A stretch of DNA of 38,202 nucleotides. Source: Xanthomonas nasturtii (GTDB taxonomy: Bacteria > Pseudomonadota > Gammaproteobacteria > Xanthomonadales > Xanthomonadaceae). A program made the translations under genes and the position numbers. Below, piece after piece: positions 1 to 8,192 of this stretch. The notes beneath the pieces were generated by a model. That model saw only the letters and a list, made by a program, of their open reading frames with translations. It was not told where the DNA came from and searched no databases. Numbering within the stretch: position 1 is the stretch's first letter; the number at the start of each line of letters is the position of its first letter. The DNA is taken from NCBI RefSeq assembly GCF_001660815.1, contig NZ_LYMI01000037.1:1-38202 (forward strand), given 5' to 3'.

Positions 1-449
1 ACATCGGTCAGTTGAGACAGCCGCTGGCGCTCCTGCTGCACCGTCGCCAACACCTGCGTGCGGCGCTGCTGGTACTCGCGCAGCTGACGGCGCCAGCCTT
101 CCAGCGGCTGGTAGGGCGTGAGTGATACCACCATCGCCATCTGCGCCAGCACGCGCGCATCCAAGGTGTCGGTCTTGGCCAGTTGGCCGATGGCCTTGGC
201 AAAGTCACGCGCCTGGCGAGGGTTCACACGCGCCACCGGCAGGCCGGCCGCATGCAGCGCATCCAACGCTGCCAGTTCGTAGCCGCCCGTGGCTTCCAGT
301 ACCACTTGGTGCAGCTCCATGTGTCCCAGCCAGCTGCGCAGCTGGCGCAGACCTGCCGCCGTGTTGGGGAAGCGCCGCTCGCCTTTGCAGCCATGCACAT
401 GCACATCCAACCACTGCTTGCTGACATCGATACCTACGCCGTATGCCAT
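1..449 (-). mobile_element. IS110-family transposase, 5' part (runs off the window edge)
   Basis: Reading the minus strand from the ATG at 449 gives about 149 residues beginning MAYGVGIDVSKQWLDV and staying open to the window edge. The GIDVSK start carries the first acidic residue of the RuvC-like DEDD catalytic domain. LEATGGYE near residue 53 and TDTLDAR near residue 92 are further hallmark blocks of IS110-family DEDD transposases. These enzymes move a circular intermediate and usually leave no long terminal inverted repeats. Only the N-terminal catalytic part is visible; the C-terminal Transposase_20 region lies outside. No frameshift or stop appears in the visible part, so the copy may be intact. 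Family assignment is firm, subgroup is not. Confidence 0.88.
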
Positions 450-827
450 GGAAAAACTCCGCTATGCTCGAAGGGTCGAGAGCTCTCCTGGGCTGCCCAG
501 CCTGATCGTTACGAGTGCCAACTCCAGCAACTGTTCGGGCGTTTGCCAGGAGATCCCGGCGTGGCGACCTCGCTCTCCCGCGGTTGTTTAGACCTGTGGG
601 TTATCGGTCGACCACGCCGGCTCTCGACACCTAATCTGGCAGATCGCCAAGAGATAAGGGGTTGGGGTGAGGGTACGGCGCGAAGCTTCTGTGTTTTCCA
701 ACTGCACGTCGCTTCGCTCGCACCCTCATCCGCCCCTTCGGGGCACTTCTCCCCCATGAAGGGGGACAATGTCCCGGTGGGAGAAGGGAACGACGGAATG
801 TCAGTGCGCATCAGGTAGGAGTTGGCA
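450..827. other. Gene-free stretch: IS110 flank followed by an intergenic repeat
   Basis: No coding region is credible here. The part nearest the transposase (450 to roughly 600-650) should be the noncoding end of the insertion sequence, because IS110-group elements keep a noncoding segment of about 150-200 bp before the transposase gene. The exact IS end cannot be fixed by eye: there is no obvious terminal inverted repeat or target duplication. From about 661 to 787 the sequence is a separate hairpin-rich repeat. The ribosome binding site for the next gene follows at 817-821. Confidence 0.5.
661..787. repeat. Hairpin-rich intergenic repeat (Xanthomonas REP/MITE-like)
   Basis: The stretch folds as nested stems. 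TGAGGGT near 668-674 pairs with ACCCTCA near 722-728, and inside it GCGAAGC near 679-685 pairs with GCTTCGC near 711-717. The perfect hairpin GCCCCttcGGGGC follows at 732-744, then CCCCC/GGGGG and GGGACaatGTCCC hairpins, and an outer TCTCCC/GGGAGA pair ending near 784. I recall near-identical sequence scattered between genes in Xanthomonas genomes. No coding capacity is evident, so it is most likely a non-autonomous repeat. Its role is unknown; it could act as a transcription boundary before the TPM genes. Confidence 0.65.
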
Positions 828-1718
828 ATGCGGCGAACGTTTTTGGGAATGGTGTGGATGATGGCGTTGCTTGTGCTGCCGGCGTCGCTGCTGGCGCAGG
901 ATCTGGCTGCCATTCCGCCGCTGCGCTCGCCGGTCGTCGATGTCACCGGCACGCTGGATGCGGCACAGATCCAGCAACTTGAACAACAGGCACTGGCCCT
1001 GCAGCAACGCAAGGGGGCGCAGCTGCAGATTCTGATCGTGCCGACGACGCAGCCGGAAGCGATCGAGCAATACACCCAACGCGTGTTCGACCAATGGAAG
1101 ATCGGCCGCACGGGCGTGGACGACGGCGTGCTGCTGCTGGTGGCCAAGGACGATCGCCGCGTTCGCATCCAGCCCGGTTACGGCCTGGAAGGCGCGATCC
1201 CCGACATCACCGCCAACCGCATCATCCAGGAGTATCTGGCGCCGCGCTTTCGCGAGGGCGATTACGCCGGCGGCATCAGTGCCGCAACCGCGACGCTGGC
1301 CGGCCTGATCGAGGGCGAGGCCTTGCCGGCGCCGGTCAGCGGACATGCCGATGGCGGCAACGGCGCGGGCGGCGGTGGCTGGATCATGGCGCTGTTCATC
1401 GGTTTCGTGGTCGCCATGGTGGCGCGCAGCATCCTGGGCGCCTTACCGCGCCCGCTACGCGCCTTGTTGACCGGCGTTGCCGCTGGCGGCGCTGCATTGT
1501 TGTTTACGTCGTTGCTGTTCGCCAGCGCAGGGGCGGCGGTGATCGGATTGCTGGCTGGCCTGGCCTCCGGCTCGCCGGGCCGTTTCGTCGGCGGTGGTGG
1601 CTGGGGCGGCGGCGGGTTCGGCGGATTTGGTGGCGGCGGCCGTGGCGGTTTCGGCGGCGGTGGCTGGGGTGGCGGTGGCGGGTCATCAGGAGGCGGTGGC
1701 GCCTCGGGGAGCTGGTAA
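828..1718 (+). CDS. TPM-domain (YgcG-like) exported membrane protein with Gly-rich tail
   Basis: The product is 296 residues. An N-terminal signal peptide ends near Ala-Gln (LLAQDL). A TPM domain (Pfam TPM_phosphatase) spans about residues 35-160 and includes the typical VVDVTGTLD opening and the DDGVLLLVAKDDRRVRI block. One or two hydrophobic segments (about 185-250) follow, then a tail made almost only of Gly, Ser, Trp and Phe. This layout is typical of YgcG-type proteins, usually found beside LemA. The biochemical role is not settled; related TPM proteins are tied to envelope or photosystem assembly. The ATG at 828 is preferred over the TTG at 822 because AGGAG lies 6 bases ahead of it. 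The stop overlaps the next start (TAATG). Confidence 0.88.
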   Translation: MRRTFLGMVWMMALLVLPASLLAQDLAAIPPLRSPVVDVTGTLDAAQIQQLEQQALALQQRKGAQLQILIVPTTQPEAIEQYTQRVFDQWKIGRTGVDDGVLLLVAKDDRRVRIQPGYGLEGAIPDITANRIIQEYLAPRFREGDYAGGISAATATLAGLIEGEALPAPVSGHADGGNGAGGGGWIMALFIGFVVAMVARSILGALPRPLRALLTGVAAGGAALLFTSLLFASAGAAVIGLLAGLASGSPGRFVGGGGWGGGGFGGFGGGGRGGFGGGGWGGGGGSSGGGGASGSW

Positions 1719-2209
1719 TGCGGTGGCTCAGGCATGTTTTCGCGCCATCGGCGCAGCGCAGTTTTCCAGCCGCGTGCATGGATGCCATTGCCGCGGCCGT
1801 GGCTGCCAGCGAGCGTTCCCACACCGGCCAGATCATGGTCGCTGTGGAGGCGGACCTGCCGCTGGACGTGCTGTGGCGCGGGCACAGCGCGCGGCAGCGC
1901 GCCGAGCAGGCCTTCGCGCAATTGCGCACCTGGGACACCGAAGCCAATAACGGGGTGCTGATCTATCTGCTGCTGGCCGACCATGCCATCGAAGTGGTGG
2001 CCGACCGCGGCCTGCGCAGCCAGGTGCCCGACGCCTGCTGGGCGGAGGTGTGCCGGCGCATGCAGCAGTTCCTGCGCGAAGGTCAGTACGAGGCGGCGGT
2101 TCTGGCTGGCATCGAGGCGGTGACCGAGCTGTTGGCCGAGTATTTCCCGGCCACAGACGGTGTGCAGCATGAAGACGAGCTGCCCGATCGTCCGCAGCTC
2201 TTAGGCTGA
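1718..2209 (+). CDS. Second TPM-domain protein, compact form
   Basis: This 163-residue protein starts at the ATG that overlaps the previous stop by one base, so the two genes are probably translationally coupled. It has no clear signal peptide. A TPM domain covers most of its length, with VAASERSHTGQIMVAVE near the start, NNGVLIYLLLADHAIEVVAD in the centre and a helical C-terminal part. Paired TPM genes, one secreted with a Gly-rich tail and one short, are commonly linked to lemA. Here no lemA lies between them and the insertion sequence; it may sit beyond the window edge. The function is inferred only at family level. Confidence 0.82.
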   Translation: MRWLRHVFAPSAQRSFPAACMDAIAAAVAASERSHTGQIMVAVEADLPLDVLWRGHSARQRAEQAFAQLRTWDTEANNGVLIYLLLADHAIEVVADRGLRSQVPDACWAEVCRRMQQFLREGQYEAAVLAGIEAVTELLAEYFPATDGVQHEDELPDRPQLLG

Positions 2210-2262
2210 GCGCGCCCGAGGTGTCAGAATAGCCGCCTCGCTCTACGTGATACGCGGTCCGC

Positions 2263-3153
2263 ATGATCTATCTGCACGCCATCGACCCCATCGCTTTCTC
2301 GCTCGGCCCGGTGCAGGTGCACTGGTACGGCTTGATGTATCTGGCGGCGTTTTCCTCGGCCTGGGCGCTGGGCCGTTCGCGCATTTTGCGCGGCCGCCTG
2401 CCCGGGGTGGACTTGGACGGTTTCTCCGACCTGCTGTTCTACGGCATGCTCGGCGTGGTGCTGGGCGGGCGCATCGGCTACATGCTGTTCTATGCCTTCG
2501 AGACCTTCCTGGCCAACCCGCTGATCCTGTTCAAGGTGTGGGAAGGCGGCATGAGCTTCCACGGCGGCCTGCTCGGCGTGTTGATCGCCTGCTGGCTGTG
2601 GGCACGCAAGCACCGGCTGCATTTCTTCGACGTCATGGATTTTGTCGCGCCGCTGGTGCCGCTGGGCCTTGGGTTCGGGCGGCTCGGCAACTTCGTCGGC
2701 GGCGAGTTGTGGGGCAAGTTCACGCAGGCCGGCTGGGGCGTGATCTTTCCGCATGCGCCGGAGCTTGCCAATCAGTTGCCGGCGCAGATCCAGGCGCAGT
2801 ACGCCGCTGGCGCATTGAATCAGTTCGCACGCCATCCCTCGCAGCTTTACGAAGCGGCGCTGGAAGGCGTGGTGATGTTCGTGGTGCTGTGGGCGTTTTC
2901 GATGAAGCCGCGCGCACGCTATGCGGTGTCGGGCCTGTTCGCGCTGCTGTACGGCGTGTTCCGCTTCATCGTTGAATTCGTACGCGTGCCGGACGCACCG
3001 ATCGGCTACCTGGCCTTCAATTGGCTGACGATGGGCCAGATTCTGAGCCTGCCGTTGATTGCGGTCGGCCTGGTGCTGCTGGCGATGTCGCGCCGCGCGC
3101 CGGTGTTGCAGCCGGTGCTGCCCGACGTCGCAGTGGCGGAGGCCGCGAAGTGA
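2263..3153 (+). CDS. lgt: Prolipoprotein diacylglyceryl transferase
   Basis: Lgt transfers diacylglycerol from phosphatidylglycerol to the lipobox cysteine of prolipoproteins in the inner membrane, the first step of lipoprotein maturation. The 296-residue product has about seven hydrophobic segments and the Lgt landmarks: Tyr26, SFHGG at about 98-102, and [13 protein letters not shown] at about 139-151. Relative to E. coli Lgt with an offset of three, Arg140, Asn143, Glu148 and Gly151 match the essential Arg143, Asn146, Glu151 and Gly154. The C-terminal VEFVR block follows. The ATG at 2263 is the first Met and sets the normal family length. The stop overlaps the thyA start (GTGA), as in many proteobacterial lgt-thyA pairs. 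Confidence 0.97.
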   Translation: MIYLHAIDPIAFSLGPVQVHWYGLMYLAAFSSAWALGRSRILRGRLPGVDLDGFSDLLFYGMLGVVLGGRIGYMLFYAFETFLANPLILFKVWEGGMSFHGGLLGVLIACWLWARKHRLHFFDVMDFVAPLVPLGLGFGRLGNFVGGELWGKFTQAGWGVIFPHAPELANQLPAQIQAQYAAGALNQFARHPSQLYEAALEGVVMFVVLWAFSMKPRARYAVSGLFALLYGVFRFIVEFVRVPDAPIGYLAFNWLTMGQILSLPLIAVGLVLLAMSRRAPVLQPVLPDVAVAEAAK

Positions 3154-3944
3154 AGCCGTATCTGGATCTGCTGCAGCACGTGCTGGAACACGGCGCGGAG
3201 AAGTCTGATCGCACCGGCACCGGCACGCGCAGCGTGTTCGGCTGGCAGATGCGCTTCGACCTCAATGCCGGTTTTCCGTTGGTCACCACCAAGAAGTTGC
3301 ACCTGCGCTCGATCATCCACGAGCTGCTGTGGTTCCTGCAGGGCGATACCAATATCGGGTATCTCAGCGACAACCAGGTGCGCATCTGGGACGAGTGGGC
3401 CGACGCCAACGGCGATCTCGGTCCGGTCTACGGCAAGCAGTGGCGGCGCTGGACTGGCCCCGATGGCGTCGAGATCGACCAGATGCAGTGGCTGGTGGAC
3501 GAGATCAAGCGCAATCCCGATTCGCGCCGCTTGGTGATCAGCGCCTGGAATGTGGGCGAATTGCCGCAGATGGCGCTGATGCCGTGCCACAGCCTGTTCC
3601 AGTTCTACGTGGTGAACGGCAAGCTCAGTTGCCAGCTCTATCAGCGCAGTGGCGATATTTTTCTGGGCGTGCCGTTCAATATCGCCAGCTATGCGCTGCT
3701 GACGCACATGGTGGCGCAGGCCACCGGCCTGGGCGTTGGCGATTTCGTGCATACGCTGGGCGATGCGCACTTGTATTCGAATCACTTCGACCAGGCCCGC
3801 GAACAGCTGGCGCGCACCCCGCGCGCGCTGCCCACCTTGCGCCTGAATCCCGAGGTCACCGACCTGTTCGCGTTCCGCTTCGAAGACATCGCCATCGAAG
3901 GCTACGACCCGCATCCGGCGATCAAGGCACCGGTGGCGGTATGA
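3150..3944 (+). CDS. thyA: Thymidylate synthase
   Basis: ThyA methylates dUMP to dTMP using methylenetetrahydrofolate. The GTG start at 3150 overlaps the lgt stop and gives 264 residues, the same length as the E. coli enzyme. The catalytic cysteine is Cys146 in [12 protein letters not shown], at the same position as in E. coli. Also visible are RTGTGTRS for phosphate binding (21-28), the WDEWAD region (80-85), [17 protein letters not shown] for dUMP binding, and the C-terminal IKAPVAV. It is followed by folA, which regenerates tetrahydrofolate from the dihydrofolate this reaction produces. The thyA stop overlaps a possible upstream folA ATG at 3941. Confidence 0.98.
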   Translation: MKPYLDLLQHVLEHGAEKSDRTGTGTRSVFGWQMRFDLNAGFPLVTTKKLHLRSIIHELLWFLQGDTNIGYLSDNQVRIWDEWADANGDLGPVYGKQWRRWTGPDGVEIDQMQWLVDEIKRNPDSRRLVISAWNVGELPQMALMPCHSLFQFYVVNGKLSCQLYQRSGDIFLGVPFNIASYALLTHMVAQATGLGVGDFVHTLGDAHLYSNHFDQAREQLARTPRALPTLRLNPEVTDLFAFRFEDIAIEGYDPHPAIKAPVAV

Positions 3945-3959
3945 GTCGGGAGAGTAGTC

Positions 3960-4140
3960 GGGACCGGGGACCGGGGACCCGGGACCCGGCGATAGCAACA
4001 ACAGCAGCAACGGAGCTTTGCCAGGATTCGCCCGCCGGGTCCCCGGTCCCGGGTCCCCGGTCCCGAACAGCACCAATGGCAACAACAAAGCTTCCCCAGG
4101 ATTCGCTCTCCGGGTCCCCGGTCGCCGCTCCCCGCTCCCG
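3960..4140. repeat. GGGACC-type repeat block with two tandem ~72-bp units between thyA and folA
   Basis: The block opens with repeated GGGACC/GGGGACC/GGGACCC words at 3960-3989. Two similar direct units follow, at about 3994-4065 and 4069-4140. Each runs: an AGCAAC/AGCACC-rich part, a GAGCTTTGCCAGGATTCG-like core, then CCGGGTCCCCGGTCCC-type words. The opening GGGACC words and the closing GGTCCC words are complementary, so the region can fold into a strong hairpin. Short GC-rich repeats of this type are scattered in Xanthomonas genomes. The block stays open in the folA frame throughout, which makes the folA start ambiguous. Confidence 0.8.
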
Positions 4141-4630
4141 GCTCCACCTCATCGTCGCCTTCGATCGCAACAACGCCATCGGTCGCGATAACGACTTGCC
4201 CTGGAAATTGCCCGATGACCTCAAACGCTTCAAGGCGTTGACGCTGGGCAAGCCGATCCTGATGGGGCGCAAGACGGCACAGTCGTTGGGGCGTGCGTTG
4301 CCGGGGCGCTTGAATCTGGTGCTGACGCGCTCGGGGCAGGTACCGTTCGACGGTATGCAGGCGGTGGCATCGGTGGAGCATGCGATCGAACGCGCCGCGC
4401 AAGATGGCGCGCAGGAGCTGTGCGTGATCGGTGGCGGTGAAGTGTATCGCCTGACCATGGAGCGTGCCGATCTGCTGGCGGTGACCGAAGTGGACACTGC
4501 AGTGGACGATGCCGACACGCATTTTCCGCCCATCGACCCGGCGGTGTGGTCGCCCGTGCGGCGTGAGTTGCATGCTGCTGATAGCCGGCATGCTTATGCG
4601 TTTTCGTTTGTGGATTACCAGCGCCGCTGA
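4076..4630 (+). CDS. folA: Dihydrofolate reductase
   Basis: FolA reduces dihydrofolate to tetrahydrofolate with NADPH. The conserved core begins at 4142 with LHLIVAFDRNNAIGRDNDLPW and continues with the Asp-bearing helix PDDLKRFKALTLGK, the MGRKT NADP site, LPGRLNLVLTR and VIGGGEVY, ending at YQRR. From the ATG at 4076 the protein has 184 residues, of which the first 22 are encoded by repeat sequence. The ATG at 3941, which overlaps the thyA stop as ATGA, would give 229 residues with a 67-residue repeat-encoded leader. Neither start has a strong ribosome binding site. The core would be complete at about 162 residues, so the leader is unlikely to matter for catalysis. Confidence 0.93.
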   Translation: MATTKLPQDSLSGSPVAAPRSRLHLIVAFDRNNAIGRDNDLPWKLPDDLKRFKALTLGKPILMGRKTAQSLGRALPGRLNLVLTRSGQVPFDGMQAVASVEHAIERAAQDGAQELCVIGGGEVYRLTMERADLLAVTEVDTAVDDADTHFPPIDPAVWSPVRRELHAADSRHAYAFSFVDYQRR

Positions 4631-4683
4631 GCCATGCGCTCTGCAATGCCCGCCATCGCCATGACGACGGGCGCCTTGCGCAA

Positions 4684-5643
4684 TCAATCCTGTGGTGGAT
4701 CGGCTTGCGGGTTTGGAGCCGCTGCAGCGTTCGTCGCATTGCCGCCGCGGTTGCCGCGCGAACGCTGGCGCCCCTGACGCTCGCGTGGACGCCGCGGAGC
4801 ACGCGCCGTCGGTGCCGGCCCGGTCACTTCGCGTCCCGGCACCTGCACCACGCGCAGCTCGTCGGTATCCAGCTGCAAGGCAGTGAGCTTGCCGCCCCAC
4901 ACCGCGCCGGTATCGATGGCATGCACGCCCTGGGTGATGGTCAGGCCCAGCGCAGACCAATGCCCGCAGACGATCTTCAGATCGCGCTCGACCCGGCCCG
5001 GCACTTCGAACCATGGATACAGGCCCTGCGCCTGCGTCCCCGGCGTGCCCTTGTCGTCGGTGGCGATGCGCCCGCGCGGGGTGCAATAGCGCATGCGCGT
5101 GAACAGATTGATGATCGCGCGGCTGCGGTCGTAACCGCTCAGGCCCGGCGACCAGCCCGGCTGATCGCCGTACATGTTGCGCAACAGTTTGCGGTAACCA
5201 CCGCCCTGCAATTGCTGCTCGACCTCGCGCGCATGTTTCTCGGCCGTCTGCGTGGTCCACTTCGGCGCCAGCCCGGCGTGAATCATCATCCAGCCCAGTT
5301 CGCGGTCCACATGCGCCAGCTTCTGCATGCGTAGCCAGTCGAGCAGCGCGTCGCGATCCTCGGCCAGCACGATGCGCAGCAGATCCGGGTTGACCTTGCG
5401 CTGTTCTTCTTCCGAACGTGCGCCGATCGCCAGCAGCGACAGGTCGTGATTGCCCAGCACCACCACGCTGTGTGCGCGCAACGAATGCACCAGACGCAGC
5501 GTTTCCAGCGACTGCCCGCCACGGTTGACCAGGTCGCCGCAGAACCACAGCGTGTCCTGTGCGGAGTCGAAATTGATTTTTTCCAGCAACCGCTGGGTGA
5601 TGTCGTAGCACCCTTGCAGGTCGCCGATTGCCCAGACGCTCAT
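4684..5643 (-). CDS. apaH: Symmetrical bis(5'-nucleosyl)-tetraphosphatase (diadenosine tetraphosphatase)
   Basis: ApaH hydrolyses Ap4A to two ADP and removes Np4A caps from RNA. The 319-residue product starts MSVWAIGDLQGC and carries the phosphoesterase metal motifs GDLQG (7-11), GDLVNRGG (about 36-43) and GNHD (about 64-67), then MIHAGL and CGHWSALG further on. The catalytic fold ends near residue 275. A tail of about 45 residues follows, very rich in Arg, Pro, Ala and Asn (RAPRRPRERQGRQRSRGNRG), absent from E. coli ApaH. The ATG at 5643 has GGAG six bases upstream. It lies 28 bp after apaG on the same strand, in the usual rsmA-apaG-apaH order. Confidence 0.96.
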   Translation of the reverse strand: MSVWAIGDLQGCYDITQRLLEKINFDSAQDTLWFCGDLVNRGGQSLETLRLVHSLRAHSVVVLGNHDLSLLAIGARSEEEQRKVNPDLLRIVLAEDRDALLDWLRMQKLAHVDRELGWMMIHAGLAPKWTTQTAEKHAREVEQQLQGGGYRKLLRNMYGDQPGWSPGLSGYDRSRAIINLFTRMRYCTPRGRIATDDKGTPGTQAQGLYPWFEVPGRVERDLKIVCGHWSALGLTITQGVHAIDTGAVWGGKLTALQLDTDELRVVQVPGREVTGPAPTARAPRRPRERQGRQRSRGNRGGNATNAAAAPNPQADPPQD

Positions 5644-5671
5644 TGCGCGCGCTCCATCAGTCCAACATCCA

Positions 5672-6055
5672 TCAGTGCAGCGTCCTGGGTACGCTCAGCA
5701 CGAAGGCGGCGATCGGGGCGGTGAATTCGGTGCCATCGTCGGCCACCATGTCGTAGTGGCCTTGCATCTGTCCCTGCTCGGTCTCCAGCAGCACGCCGGA
5801 GGTGTAGTGGAAAGCTTCGCCCGGGCGCAGCCACGGCTGCTCGCCAACCACGCCCTCGCCATCGACCTGCTCGGTCCGGCCATTGCCATCGGTGATCAGC
5901 CAATGCCGCGCGATCAGGCGCGCAGGCACGGCGCCCGCATTCTGGATGCGAATGCTGTAGGCGAAAGCATAGCGGCCCTCGTCCGGGGTGGATTGATGAG
6001 CGAGGAAGCGGGGCGATACCTCGACCTCGACCCGATAGCGCGGATCATCTTGCAT
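5672..6055 (-). CDS. apaG: ApaG-domain protein (Co2+/Mg2+ efflux-associated)
   Basis: This 127-residue protein has the normal ApaG length and the fibronectin-III-like ApaG fold pattern. It shows [16 protein letters not shown] at the start, [43 protein letters not shown] and [12 protein letters not shown]. ApaG was named from an operon link with apaH and has been tied to cation resistance in Salmonella; its molecular role is not settled. It lies between rsmA (36 bp upstream) and apaH (28 bp downstream) on the same strand, the order known from E. coli. No strong ribosome binding site is seen ahead of the ATG at 6055. Confidence 0.95.
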   Translation of the reverse strand: MQDDPRYRVEVEVSPRFLAHQSTPDEGRYAFAYSIRIQNAGAVPARLIARHWLITDGNGRTEQVDGEGVVGEQPWLRPGEAFHYTSGVLLETEQGQMQGHYDMVADDGTEFTAPIAAFVLSVPRTLH

Positions 6056-6091
6056 GGCGAAAGTCTAAATAAAACCGTGTGGGAGCGGCGC

Positions 6092-6880
6092 TCAAGCCAG
6101 CTCGACATTGGCCAGCCGGATGAAATCGGCGACCTCGAGTTGTTCGGCGCGTGCGTCCGGGCGCACCTGGGCAGCTTCGAAATGCGCCGGTTCGCAGACG
6201 GTGGACAAGGCATTGCGCAAGGTCTTGCGGCGTTGCCCGAAACCGGCACGCACCACGTCGGCGAAGCGGCGGCGATCCTTGATCTGCACCGTGGCCGGGT
6301 CGCGCGGCACCAGCCGCACCACGGCCGAATCCACCTTCGGCGGCGGCCGGAAGGCGCCCGGCGGCACCACGAACAGCGCAGTGACCTCGCAATACGCCTG
6401 CAGCATCACGCTCAGCCGCCCATAGACCTTGCTGCCGGGGCCGGCAGCCATGCGGTCGACCACTTCCTTTTGCAGCATGAAGTGCATATCGGCCACCGCG
6501 GCAGCATGGTCCAGCGCATGGAACAGGATCGGCGAGGAGATGTTGTAGGGCAGGTTGCCGACCAGGCGGATCGGCGTGCCGTTGGCCAGCGCGGTGAAAT
6601 CCACGCCGAGCACATCCCGATGGATGATGCTCAGTTCGCCGATGGGCGCAGCGGCCTCGGTCAACGGCGCAATCAGGTCGCGATCGAATTCGATCACGGT
6701 CAAGGCGCCATGCTTGCGCAGCAGCGGGAAGGTGATGGCGCCCTGGCCCGGACCGATCTCGACCAGATGCTGGCCGGCGCGCGGGTCCACCGCCTGCACG
6801 ATGCGGTCGATGTAATACCGGTCGGCAAGAAAGTGCTGGCCAAGCGACTTCTTGGCCGGTGCGCTGAAAGAAGAATTCAT
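6092..6880 (-). CDS. rsmA: 16S rRNA (adenine1518-N6/adenine1519-N6)-dimethyltransferase
   Basis: RsmA (KsgA) dimethylates two adjacent adenines in the 3' hairpin of 16S rRNA late in 30S assembly. The 262-residue product has KKSLGQHFLAD at 10-20, the SAM-binding motif VEIGPGQGAIT near 40-50, the acidic residue of IEFDRD, and the catalytic motif NLPYNIS near 109-115. The C-terminal helical domain holds GQRRKTLRNAL. The start sits at the edge of a 321-bp gap that should hold its promoter, although no clear sigma-70 boxes or Shine-Dalgarno sequence were seen. Confidence 0.97.
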   Translation of the reverse strand: MNSSFSAPAKKSLGQHFLADRYYIDRIVQAVDPRAGQHLVEIGPGQGAITFPLLRKHGALTVIEFDRDLIAPLTEAAAPIGELSIIHRDVLGVDFTALANGTPIRLVGNLPYNISSPILFHALDHAAAVADMHFMLQKEVVDRMAAGPGSKVYGRLSVMLQAYCEVTALFVVPPGAFRPPPKVDSAVVRLVPRDPATVQIKDRRRFADVVRAGFGQRRKTLRNALSTVCEPAHFEAAQVRPDARAEQLEVADFIRLANVELA

Positions 6881-7201
6881 CTGTGCAGTTTAACGGAGGC
6901 AGCGCCTGCACGCGGGCCCGTTGCGCGCACCAGGCGCCGCCAGATGGGCGACGTGCACGCTACCGCATGCTTGGTACAGGGATCGCGTGTGGTGTGGAGC
7001 GGCTGACACACCGTAGCAAGCAGCCGTCGGGTGGGTGCGGACGGCGCGCTCACAACCGCAGTGGACGAGTGATACATGCCGCACCGAGCACCGGCCGCAC
7101 TCCTCTGGCGGCTGCGCCGTCGTACTTGTTGGCCGCTTTACGGCCTGGGGATGGGCGGCGTGCCCGATGCGGCATGCCGGCAACAGGTAAGCGCAGGCGG
7201 G
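6881..7201. other. Intergenic region between pdxA and rsmA
   Basis: This 321-bp stretch lies between the pdxA stop and the rsmA start, both on the minus strand. Open frames across it have no recognisable protein content. The sequence is GC-rich and irregular, with no strong hairpin, no clear promoter boxes and no tRNA. It probably carries the rsmA promoter and separates the rsmA-apaG-apaH genes from pdxA-surA-lptD. It may also contain remnants of an old intergenic repeat, which I cannot identify. Confidence 0.4.
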
Positions 7202-8170
7202 TTAGCGGCGTGCCGCCAGGCGCGCGCATAGCTCGGTGGCCGCCATCAGGCTGGACGGGTCTGCGATTCCGCGGCCGGCCAGTTCCAGCGCGGTGCCGTG
7301 ATCCACCGCCACGCGCGGGTAGGGCAACCCGAGGGTGATGTTCACTGCCTGCTCGAAACCGCTGTACTTGAGCACCGGCAGGCCCTGGTCGTGATACATC
7401 GCGACCACCGCATCGAAACCGCTCAGTTTTTGCGGCAAAAACGCAGTGTCCGCCGGCAGCGGGCCGATCAGCTGCATGCCCTCGCCACGCAGCCGCTCCA
7501 GTACCGGAATGACGATATCCAGTTCTTCACGGCCCAGGTGCCCGTCTTCGCCGGCATGCGGATTGAGGCCGAGCACGGCGATGCGTGGATGCTCCAGGCC
7601 GAAGTCGCGCTGCATCGCGGTGTGGGTGATGCGCAGGCACTGCAGCAGGGCACCGGGGGTGATCGCATCTGCCACTGCACGCAGCGGCAGATGGGTGGTC
7701 ACCAGCGCCACGCGCACGATGCTGTTGGCCAGCATCATCACCACTGGGCAGTCTGCCTGTTCGGCCAGTAGCTCGGTGGTGCCGGTGTAGGGAATGCCGC
7801 CGGCGTTGATCACTGCCTTGTGCACCGGGCCGGTGACGATGCCCTGCAGGCGGCCGGCCAGGCACGCGCCCGCGGCCTCACGCAAGCCGGCAATCACCGC
7901 CGCTGCATTGGCTGGGTCTGGAGCGCCAAAGCGCGTTGCCACCGCCTGGCGAACCGGATGCAGCGGCAGGTCGCCTGGTGCGCGTGCCGGCTGGTCGGGA
8001 TCGAGCAAGCGCACAGACAACGACAGCGCCTTTGCGGCGCCGTGCAGGGTGTCGGGATCGGCGTAGGCGATCAGATGTGCGTCGGAACGCGGCCGCTGCG
8101 CGAGCCGGACGCACAGCTCCGGCCCGATTCCAGCCGGCTCGCCTGGCACCAGCGCGAGCGACGGGACCAT
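7202..8170 (-). CDS. pdxA: 4-hydroxythreonine-4-phosphate dehydrogenase
   Basis: PdxA oxidises 4-phosphohydroxy-L-threonine in de novo pyridoxal phosphate synthesis. From the ATG at 8170 the protein has 322 residues beginning MVPSLALVPGEPAGIGPEL, the family signature start. Metal-ligand histidines are visible in TTHLPLRAV, LNPHAGEDGHLG and AMYHDQGLPVLKY, and TGPVHKAVI forms part of the substrate site. The frame is open further upstream, but that extension overlaps surA and reads as Arg-rich non-family sequence. The ATG at 8170 has GGAG about six bases upstream, better spaced than the adjacent ATG at 8173. It follows surA by 22 bp, the surA-pdxA linkage seen in many gammaproteobacteria. Confidence 0.95.
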   Translation of the reverse strand: MVPSLALVPGEPAGIGPELCVRLAQRPRSDAHLIAYADPDTLHGAAKALSLSVRLLDPDQPARAPGDLPLHPVRQAVATRFGAPDPANAAAVIAGLREAAGACLAGRLQGIVTGPVHKAVINAGGIPYTGTTELLAEQADCPVVMMLANSIVRVALVTTHLPLRAVADAITPGALLQCLRITHTAMQRDFGLEHPRIAVLGLNPHAGEDGHLGREELDIVIPVLERLRGEGMQLIGPLPADTAFLPQKLSGFDAVVAMYHDQGLPVLKYSGFEQAVNITLGLPYPRVAVDHGTALELAGRGIADPSSLMAATELCARLAARR

Positions 8171-8192
8171 CATGAACTCCGGGCGTCCGGAA

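Noticed and set aside
822..827. TTG start for the first TPM gene
   Set aside because: The ATG at 828 has a better-spaced AGGAG; the TTG adds only two residues.
3902..5611. Long open frame antisense to folA and apaH
   Set aside because: It is a high-GC shadow: it covers two well-supported genes and reads as Arg/Gly/Ala-rich sequence without domains.
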